Assembly (NCBI RefSeq): GCF_013391695.1 | Contig: NZ_JACBGH010000008.1 | Coordinates: forward strand, 1 to 64,000 | From: Thiomicrorhabdus cannonii | GTDB taxonomy: Bacteria; Pseudomonadota; Gammaproteobacteria; Thiomicrospirales; Thiomicrospiraceae | Direction: 5' to 3' | Length of the DNA stretch: 64,000 bases | Shown here: positions 58,182 through 64,000 of the stretch, one piece after another | How positions within the stretch are numbered: position 1 is the stretch's first letter | Layout of the letters: every line of letters begins with the position of its first letter | Translations under genes and position numbers: made by a program | The notes under the pieces: model-generated | Database searches by the model: none | Seen by the model: the letters and a program-made list of their open reading frames with translations, nothing else | Told to the model about the DNA's origin: nothing

Positions 58182-59513
58182 TCAAGAAAAGACATCTTTG
58201 ACAAATTCACGCTGCCAGTTTTTCTGGTAAACGGCTTCCAGAATCGGCTGAGCAGGTTTGTCGGTGATGGGCGAAACGCCGGCGGATTTGCCTTTGGCCA
58301 CAATACGGCCATCACGTACCTCGTAGATGGCTGCAATGGATACGCCATAATTCTGGCCGGCCAAGCTATAACAGACATTGGAATAGATGGCTTTGCCGGG
58401 TGCGTTGCCTTTGAGGGCGTCGGCAATGGCTTGGGCGCAGACTTTAGCCTGTGAATTGGCCGAGTAACCGGATTTTGGCATTTCATCGGCAATGCTACTG
58501 TCGCCTAGCACGTAGACTTCTTTATGCAGAGCCGATTCCATGGTGTCACGCTGAATCGGGCACCATCCGGAACTGTCGGTCAAACCGATGATCTGCGCCA
58601 GTTTACCGGCACGCTGGTTGGGGATGATGTTGATCAGATCAGCCTTGTAACTGCCGCCTTCGGTTTCCACGGTCATGTTTTTGGCGTCCAGACGCAGTAC
58701 GCGTCCCCCTTCCGAACCGGAGACCCATTCAATCAGAGAGTTATCCGATTTGTAACCGTAAAGACGTTCCCAGGCTTTCTTGAAAGGCACGTCTTTGGTG
58801 AAGCGGTCTTTAGGGTCCAGCACCAGTAGTTTGGCAGTAGGGTTATGTTCTTTGAAATACTCAGCAAAGAACGAGGCACGCTCATAAGGTCCCGGAGGGC
58901 AGCGGAACGGATTTTGCGGCGTGGCAATAATCGCCGTGCCGCCTTGCGGCAGGGCGAGTAACTGACGACGCAGTTCCAGTGTTTGCGGTCCGGCTTTGTA
59001 AGCGTGCGGGAAGGCGCCTTCGGCAAGTGTTGCGTCATATCCCTCATAGTCTTCGAAGCGGAAATCAATCCCCGGAGAGACGACGAGTTTGTCGTAGCTG
59101 AAGGTATCACCTTTTGCGGTCCGAACGGTTTTCTTGTCAAAATCCGCACCGATGACCGTGTCGATAACCACATTCACGTTGTATTTGTTTTTGATGGTGT
59201 CCAAATTGAATGTCAGTTCATCCAAGGTGTGCATGCCGATAATCACGTCGTTACTGCGTAGACACGTGATGTATTCTGGGTACTGCTCGATGATGGTGAT
59301 TTTGACATCTGGATCGGCAAAGCGCAGATATTTTGCCAAAGTAGCACCACCGACACCGCCACCCAGTACAACGACATGGGCCGCCGATTTAGCGTAGGCC
59401 TGTTGGCTGGCACCAAAAATACCGGTGCCCGCTACGGCGGTAGCGCCGAAGAGTTTGATCAGGTCGCGACGGGTGATCTTGCTGTCAAATTGTTTATTTT
59501 CGAGTTGGCTCAT
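58182..59513 (-). CDS. fccB: Flavocytochrome c sulfide dehydrogenase, flavoprotein subunit
   Basis: Oxidises sulfide to sulfur in the periplasm and passes electrons to heme c. Seen: Tat signal TRRDLIKLFGATAVAG with cut near AYA-K, FAD-binding VVVLGGGVGGATLAKYL (about residue 48), RCPPGPYERASFFAEYF and NVCYSLAG, which hold the cysteines near the flavin, and VYVLGDSSIADEMPKSGYSAN for FAD. Its 443 residues match FccB. The ATG overlaps the upstream cytochrome stop (ATGA). Position in one operon with oxidase-like subunits is unusual. Confidence 0.93.
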   Translation of the reverse strand: MSQLENKQFDSKITRRDLIKLFGATAVAGTGIFGASQQAYAKSAAHVVVLGGGVGGATLAKYLRFADPDVKITIIEQYPEYITCLRSNDVIIGMHTLDELTFNLDTIKNKYNVNVVIDTVIGADFDKKTVRTAKGDTFSYDKLVVSPGIDFRFEDYEGYDATLAEGAFPHAYKAGPQTLELRRQLLALPQGGTAIIATPQNPFRCPPGPYERASFFAEYFKEHNPTAKLLVLDPKDRFTKDVPFKKAWERLYGYKSDNSLIEWVSGSEGGRVLRLDAKNMTVETEGGSYKADLINIIPNQRAGKLAQIIGLTDSSGWCPIQRDTMESALHKEVYVLGDSSIADEMPKSGYSANSQAKVCAQAIADALKGNAPGKAIYSNVCYSLAGQNYGVSIAAIYEVRDGRIVAKGKSAGVSPITDKPAQPILEAVYQKNWQREFVKDVFS

Positions 59514-59890
59514 TGTTGACCTCCTGTCGAACGGGCTGTTGCATCAGCCTCCAAGGCTTCGTTCAGACTTGTGTTTTCCCATTGCTTGACGGGTTGTTTT
59601 TCAAACCAGTAAGCCATGGCTTTAATTTCTTCATCGGTAAAGCCGCGCGCCACGCGATCCATAATGATCGCAGGGCGGGTGCCTTCGCGGTAGGCGATCA
59701 TGGCGTCGATAAACTGTTTAGCAGGCATTCCCGCCAGTGGTGGCATGGCTTCGACAAATTCTTGGCCATTGGTGCCGTGGCAGGGAGCACACTGCCAGGC
59801 CATGGCACTGCCGCTGGCCATGATTTCGGCCGAAGCATTTTGCGCCATGGCCAGGAATCCGGCAGAAAGAATCAAATTACGTAATTTCAT
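59510..59890 (-). CDS. Monoheme cytochrome c
   Basis: A 126-residue cytochrome c. Seen: signal peptide MKLRNLILSAGFLAMAQNASA, heme site CAPCHGTNG, the central FVEAMPPLAGMPAKQF, and DRVARGFTDEEIKAMAYWF at the end. The ATG at 59890 has AAGGAGTACCGC upstream. It overlaps fccB by 4 bases, so the two are coupled. It is similar in layout to one half of the diheme protein on the other side of fccB and could be a heme partner for either flavoprotein or oxidase. Confidence 0.85.
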   Translation of the reverse strand: MKLRNLILSAGFLAMAQNASAEIMASGSAMAWQCAPCHGTNGQEFVEAMPPLAGMPAKQFIDAMIAYREGTRPAIIMDRVARGFTDEEIKAMAYWFEKQPVKQWENTSLNEALEADATARSTGGQQ

Positions 59891-59900
59891 GCGGTACTCC

Positions 59901-61148
59901 TTATTTAGCCCAGATATAGAAACCAACGACAAAGAACTGCACCAACCACAGGGCAACAATCCAGATAGCGATAGTACCCATTTTGTTGACCAGAGGACTT
60001 GGCGTGTAAACACCGACGGTTTGTCCGGTTTTCCAGGCAATTGTCAAGAAGTAGGACAAGACGCTACCACCGACAATCGCAAAGGTCAGGAAGAACAGGC
60101 CAGTTGAGTACCAGTCCATAACGATCTTGTAGTCCATGAAATCATAGTGGAAGGTGTCGTTAATGATGCCGTAACGCAACATCTCACGCGAAATCGCCAC
60201 TACCAGACCGATCACCAGCGCCATTGGCAGAGCCATGTAGCTGCACAGTTTGGCTTCGCCCTGTAGACGGATCTGTGCCCACAGCGCAAAAGCGATTACT
60301 GCAACGCCACCTGCGATACCCCAGAAAGAGGTTGCAAAGTTACCTGCTGTTTCTGGAAGCGTCATCATCCAAGCCACATATAGAACCGCTGAGATGACGG
60401 AACCGACTTTGATCCACTTTTTACCCACTTCCGAGGCCCAGTTCAGGTAGGCGTGGTCGGCATCTTCACGCACCGACTTAAAGCGGCGGTAAGTGACCAG
60501 CATGGCACCAGTAACTGGAATCGCCATGCTGATAAAGAATGCAAAGCGCCATAGGTTGTATGCATGCAGTTTGCTGCCCGAATAGTCGGCTACGCCGTTT
60601 GGAACAAACCACTCTTTCCATTGTTCCGGATGCAGCATGGCGGAAGTCAGGCTGTGCATAATGAAACCCACCACCAGCATGAGGGCGATGCTTAACAGGA
60701 TCGACCAGCGTGCTTTAGGCTGCACCGTTTTGTCTTTGTTTTTGCTGTTTACAAAGTAGAAGTAGTACATTGCCCAGTAAGCCAGAATCAGAATGACGAT
60801 AAAGGCGATAACCCAGAACGCTGACAGCACGTTAGAGGTGTACCAGTGTGGATCATAGATAACTTGTACAAACAGCAGAGGGGCAACCCCGACTACGATG
60901 GCAACGGAGACCGACACTTTGGAGATTTCCAACATGGCAGAACCCAGGCGGCGCCAGTAGCTGTTGTTGTTAAATGCGCCAAAGATAGCAATGGCGGATG
61001 TGCCCAGCATCAGCTGTACAAACAGAATATGCAGAGCAAAGGTTAAGACTCCCAACCCGATGAAAATGATCGGGTAGGTCGGAATCCCTGCGGGGTTACG
61101 CAGGGCGTACATCATCTCAGTGACCTGAGCGATTTGTTGAGCATCCAT
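59901..61148 (-). CDS. Polytopic membrane subunit resembling CydA, no heme c domain
   Basis: A 415-residue protein with about nine membrane helices. Near the start FALHILFVQLMLGTSAIAIFGAF (His40) echoes the heme-ligand helix of cytochrome bd subunit I (YHFLFVPLTLG). It is more like CydA than CydB by eye. It has no CxxCH. It probably pairs with the next upstream gene as the second half of a two-subunit oxidase-like complex. The ATG overlaps the upstream stop (TAATG). The relation is family-level and from memory; a search could show a different family. Confidence 0.55.
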   Translation of the reverse strand: MDAQQIAQVTEMMYALRNPAGIPTYPIIFIGLGVLTFALHILFVQLMLGTSAIAIFGAFNNNSYWRRLGSAMLEISKVSVSVAIVVGVAPLLFVQVIYDPHWYTSNVLSAFWVIAFIVILILAYWAMYYFYFVNSKNKDKTVQPKARWSILLSIALMLVVGFIMHSLTSAMLHPEQWKEWFVPNGVADYSGSKLHAYNLWRFAFFISMAIPVTGAMLVTYRRFKSVREDADHAYLNWASEVGKKWIKVGSVISAVLYVAWMMTLPETAGNFATSFWGIAGGVAVIAFALWAQIRLQGEAKLCSYMALPMALVIGLVVAISREMLRYGIINDTFHYDFMDYKIVMDWYSTGLFFLTFAIVGGSVLSYFLTIAWKTGQTVGVYTPSPLVNKMGTIAIWIVALWLVQFFVVGFYIWAK

Positions 61149-62605
61149 TATTTCACCTCCTGTGGCAGAGATAGGGCGGCTACCTTGTCGCTGGCCTGTT
61201 TTTCAGCCAAGGCACGATCGCGAGTCGCAACTTCTTCTTGAATGGCCACTTTAACCGCTTCGCTGCCACCTTGGTTGTTCAACAGCAGGTAAGCGGAAAG
61301 GGCTTTAACTTCACTGTCAATCATCGGCATTTTCGGCATATAGGCGATATTACCGGTGGTCAGTACCCCTTTGACGTATTTCTCCATACGCTCTTGGGTG
61401 ATGTTGTCAGGGAAGTAACGGTGTAGCGGACGAATCCCCGTTTCACTCGGTGAGTGACAGTTTGAGCAGTAAGTCATGGCAATGAATTCACCGGTTTGGA
61501 TCATATTGCCGTCATTCACTTCACGTAGGTGTTCAGGCGTGAAAGGGTGCGCTTTCAAGATGCCGACTTTTTCGATGGTTGGCAGTTGCGACTGAATATC
61601 CATTCCCGGTACATCGCGCGCAATGACCTGGTTGGAGTAGACGTACTGACCCGCAACATATGGCTTACGCATCGATTCACGCGCGGTCTCTTCGGGCCAC
61701 AAACCAGCCACTAGAATAATGACCGTCATAGCGCCGGCAAAACCTTGCACCAGCACCTGCGGACGCAACATAGTGATAATGAAGTAAGCCAGAGTGCCCG
61801 CCAATACCGCCATAATGCTCGGTACGAAGTAGTCAGGCAGACGGTTTTCCATTACCAATAGCGCTTGTGATGGTACCGATGTCAGATACCATTGGAACAT
61901 TGCCGCACCGATTAGGGTGGAGATAATCCCCAACCAACCCAGTTTGCGCGCCATTTCCTTCTTGAAAGCCGGATCTTTGATGCCGGCAACAACAATGCCA
62001 CCCACAACCGCTGTCATGGTGAACATGAATGCCATACGCATACCCAGCTGAATAAAGGTATTGGTGCCGTAGAAGCCGTTCAGATAACCGCCTTCTTCAA
62101 ACCAAGCTTCCTTACCTGGCAGCATCATGAATGACAGGATACCGACGATAATCACCATCGTTGCCAATGAGGCCATACCGAAAATCACCGAGATTTTCAT
62201 GTGGGTTTTTTTGTCAACACGGCCTACCAGATAAACAATCATATAGACGCCGACGACTTCGATAACGAAGAAGACCCATTCCGTGGCCCACTTCCATACG
62301 AAGGAGTGAATCAGGGCGCCGATACCGTTAGGGCTGGCGACGGTTGTCGAATACCAGATGCCAGGACCTGTAATGGAACCGGCAACATAGGTGAATACCA
62401 GTAAAAACAGACCATACTTCTTGATGAAGTCCAAAAGATCTTCACGATCTTCGCGGTAAGCTTTGTGGGAGAGATAAGCGAAGAGCAACGCCGCACCCAC
62501 GGAGGTGTGAGAGGCGAGCACATGGAAAGTTGCAATCAGCGCAACTACCCAGCCGGAACCAACCATTGGTTCATACCAGGTGGGGTAAAGGCTAATCAAG
62601 TCCAT
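61148..62605 (-). CDS. Cytochrome bd-like membrane subunit I with fused cytochrome c domain
   Basis: A 485-residue protein. Helices fill about residues 15-335; IATFHVLASHTSVGAALLF (His28, His33) and WKWATEWVFFVIEVVGVYM (Glu) resemble the heme-binding helices 1 and 3 of CydA. The quinol-loop region of ordinary CydA is not recognisable. After a periplasmic linker a class I cytochrome c domain follows, with CSNCH at about 380 and Met ligands in AYMPKMPMID. bd-superfamily members with a fused cytochrome c and no quinol site are known to exist. Here electron donor is likely a cytochrome c, not quinol. Confidence 0.65.
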   Translation of the reverse strand: MDLISLYPTWYEPMVGSGWVVALIATFHVLASHTSVGAALLFAYLSHKAYREDREDLLDFIKKYGLFLLVFTYVAGSITGPGIWYSTTVASPNGIGALIHSFVWKWATEWVFFVIEVVGVYMIVYLVGRVDKKTHMKISVIFGMASLATMVIIVGILSFMMLPGKEAWFEEGGYLNGFYGTNTFIQLGMRMAFMFTMTAVVGGIVVAGIKDPAFKKEMARKLGWLGIISTLIGAAMFQWYLTSVPSQALLVMENRLPDYFVPSIMAVLAGTLAYFIITMLRPQVLVQGFAGAMTVIILVAGLWPEETARESMRKPYVAGQYVYSNQVIARDVPGMDIQSQLPTIEKVGILKAHPFTPEHLREVNDGNMIQTGEFIAMTYCSNCHSPSETGIRPLHRYFPDNITQERMEKYVKGVLTTGNIAYMPKMPMIDSEVKALSAYLLLNNQGGSEAVKVAIQEEVATRDRALAEKQASDKVAALSLPQEVK

Positions 62606-63006
62606 ATGAATTTCCTTGTAATTAGTGTAGTTTATGACATATAAGCTAAGCTTATTTAAAGGGTATTCTAAAAAGATTGCGCGAGATTGGAATTCAAAAT
62701 GTTTTATTGATCCCAGTATAAAAAAATTTATAGGTCAGAAAGAAATGGTTATGGATGCGCTATCCCTTAGGATTATCTTAAAGAGTATTACGAATATTTA
62801 CTAAATAAAAGCGCAAATAAATTAATTAATGTTAATTTTTGATGAAAGGCGGTTGAAAAAAGCGGTGAAAAGGTTGGTCGCTGCGATGTTGCTGATTCAA
62901 GTGACGGAGTCTTTTAGTGCGTATTTGATGGGGCTTAAGTGAGCGTGAGCCGAATGACTGGCGACAGAGCAGGCTGCCGCCAAGGTTTTGTAACGGGATA
63001 AAAAAC
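62606..63006. other. A/T-rich intergenic region
   Basis: 401 bp between the respiratory operon (starting at 62605) and the pcm-like gene. It must hold the promoter for the operon. The left two thirds are very A/T-rich (TTAATTAATGTTAA around 62820). A possible 37-codon gene lies at 62829-62942. Nothing else is recognisable. Confidence 0.4.
62829..62942 (+). CDS. Possible small protein of 37 residues
   Basis: From ATG at 62829 the plus strand encodes MLIFDERRLKKAVKRLVAAM then LLIQVTESFSAYLMGLK and TGA. It has a basic N-terminal part and one short hydrophobic stretch. The ribosome binding site is poor (A/T-rich); a TTG start within, preceded by AAAGGCGG, would give a 29-residue form. No family is recognised. 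This may be a chance frame. Confidence 0.25.
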   Translation: MLIFDERRLKKAVKRLVAAMLLIQVTESFSAYLMGLK

Positions 63007-63654
63007 TTAAAGCTGAAAGGCCGGTTTTGCCTCAGCGTGATCCAGGTATTTCAGTTCGGTTTCAAACAGGCTTTCTACTTCCCATTCGCTGGCGCTGATT
63101 CGTGTCAGAACCTGCGCTGTCATCGCAGGAGCCTTGCCGCTGATTACCGCCAGGCGGCCGCCTAGATTTAACTTCTCTTTATAGGCTTGTGGAACTTCCG
63201 CCACGGCACCGGTCAGCACAATCACGTCGTATTGTTTGCCGTCGTTCCAGTCCTGACTGGCATCGCCGATCTGAAAATCGATATTTTCGTATTTTTGCAA
63301 GCGGGCTTTGGCTTTTTCCTGCAGGCCGGGGTGCAGTTCAACAGTGGTGACAGTTTGACCCAAGCTGGCCATAATGGCCGTCAGGAAGCCGCTGCCGGTG
63401 CCGATTTCCAAAACGCTGTCCGTTTCATCGATGTCGAGGGCTTGTAAAAGTCTAGCTTCGATTTTAGGCGCCATCATCGCTTCGTTTTCACCGATAGGCA
63501 GCTCGATGTCACTGTAGGCCAGGGCCTGGTAGGCCTCTTCCACAAACTCATGGCGCGGAATTTCTAGAAACAGATCCAGAACTTTTTGGTCAAGAATATC
63601 CCATGGACGAATTTGCTGTTCAACCATGAAAAAGCGGGCTTGATCAAAATTCAT
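63007..63654 (-). CDS. Protein-L-isoaspartate methyltransferase family protein
   Basis: A 215-residue AdoMet methyltransferase of the Pcm family. Seen: MVEQQIRPWDILDQKVLD at the start, VLEIGTGSGFLTAIMASLG (AdoMet motif I), VELHPGLQEKAK and the late GGRLAVISG. The isoaspartate-binding loop looks shortened, as in the Pcm-like proteins that often lie upstream of tolC. So repair of damaged proteins is not assured. The start has GAGAGGAACC before the ATG. Confidence 0.85.
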   Translation of the reverse strand: MNFDQARFFMVEQQIRPWDILDQKVLDLFLEIPRHEFVEEAYQALAYSDIELPIGENEAMMAPKIEARLLQALDIDETDSVLEIGTGSGFLTAIMASLGQTVTTVELHPGLQEKAKARLQKYENIDFQIGDASQDWNDGKQYDVIVLTGAVAEVPQAYKEKLNLGGRLAVISGKAPAMTAQVLTRISASEWEVESLFETELKYLDHAEAKPAFQL

Positions 63655-63903
63655 AACAGGTTCCTCTCACTGTTTGGTGCTGGGTTACAAGCGGCGACGG
63701 AGTTTCATCCTTGTTGGAGCGGCGTAAGTCGGCTTGTTTACAGGATTAATATTCAGCCCGGCATTATAGCTAAAAACGGCTGTTAAAGGATAGCCTTTTC
63801 GCATGAACAAGGCTCAAGCCGCAATAGGGGGTACGGAAGTATATCATGGCCAGCGCTTTATTTTTTAAACGGTCAAATCGCGTAGATTTGTTAAGATAGG
63901 CGC

Positions 63904-64000
63904 ATGAAACAACCAGCTACTTTTCTTTCTTTGTTGTCTCCGGCGGATAATACGGATGCCATTGCCACGGTGGAACACCTGTCTCTCGTGCAAAAAAACT
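63904..64000 (+). CDS. Start of an unidentified gene, cut by the window end
   Basis: From ATG at 63904 the frame is open for 32 codons to the window's end, starting MKQPATFLSLLSPADNTDAI. A weak AGATAGGCGC stands before it. I do not recognise it. The 250 bp before it (63655-63903) hold no other gene. Confidence 0.35.
   Translation, partial: MKQPATFLSLLSPADNTDAIATVEHLSLVQKN

Overview
The window looks like the chromosome of a chemolithoautotrophic, sulfur-oxidising gammaproteobacterium, most like the Hydrogenovibrio/Thiomicrorhabdus group (Thiomicrospiraceae). The reasons are a soxXYZA cluster, a tusA-dsrE2 pair, a flavocytochrome c sulfide dehydrogenase operon and many small c-type cytochromes, set among ordinary gammaproteobacterial housekeeping genes. 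The genus is an inference from gene content; no rRNA gene is present to fix it. I found no tRNA, rRNA, CRISPR array, prophage or replication origin. The only transposon is the edge of an IS3-type element at the left end.

Layout. 1-6.2 kb: IS edge, hisC, a MutT-ThiE fusion, coaE, a GGDEF/EAL protein and a secreted hydrolase. 6.5-13.3 kb: an asparagine-synthase-like amidotransferase, grxD, rnt, argA, ilvD and a TerB-like gene. 13.4-18.2 kb: sulfur block, with soxX-soxY-soxZ-soxA on the minus strand, a BepA-type protease, then tusA-dsrE2. 18.3-28.3 kb: galU-pgi-ugd (UDP-sugar supply), pssA-leuA-holD-rimI, suhB, trmJ-cysE. 28.4-36.0 kb: iscR-iscA, ndk-rlmN-short rodZ-hisS-yfgM-bamB-der (the classical order, but without ispG). 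36.1-44.7 kb: a 1286-residue FAD/Fe-S dehydrogenase, two small cytochromes c, rsgA, phhB, an M48 protease and orn. 45-51.2 kb: ilvB-ilvN-ilvC, then a GH17-GT2 glucan synthase. 51.4-57.3 kb: an OFA-family transporter, a DUF4395 protein, katG, a NifX-like protein, a thioesterase and a DUF3817 protein. 57.3-62.6 kb: a minus-strand respiratory operon. 63-64 kb: a pcm-like methyltransferase and the start of an unknown gene.

Two things stand out. First, the 57.3-62.6 kb operon encodes a polytopic protein resembling cytochrome bd subunit I with a fused C-terminal cytochrome c domain, a second polytopic subunit that also resembles CydA, a monoheme cytochrome c, the flavoprotein of flavocytochrome c sulfide dehydrogenase, a diheme cytochrome c and a 32-residue single-helix peptide. 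Together they could form a direct sulfide-to-oxygen electron path that bypasses quinone. Second, a roughly 20-bp sequence, consensus AAAACTCARCAGGCCGGGTW, occurs 13 times in 64 kb. It sits mostly at gene ends, once as an inverted pair forming a terminator, and three times inside genes in different reading frames. This pattern resembles DNA uptake sequences, although none of this sequence is known to me.

The sulfur genes probably work together. Periplasmic Sox proteins oxidise thiosulfate, the flavocytochrome operon oxidises sulfide, and TusA/DsrE2 carry sulfane sulfur in the cytoplasm. Electrons then leave through c-type cytochromes. The remaining genes supply branched-chain amino acids, envelope sugars, phospholipid, iron-sulfur assembly and peroxide defence.
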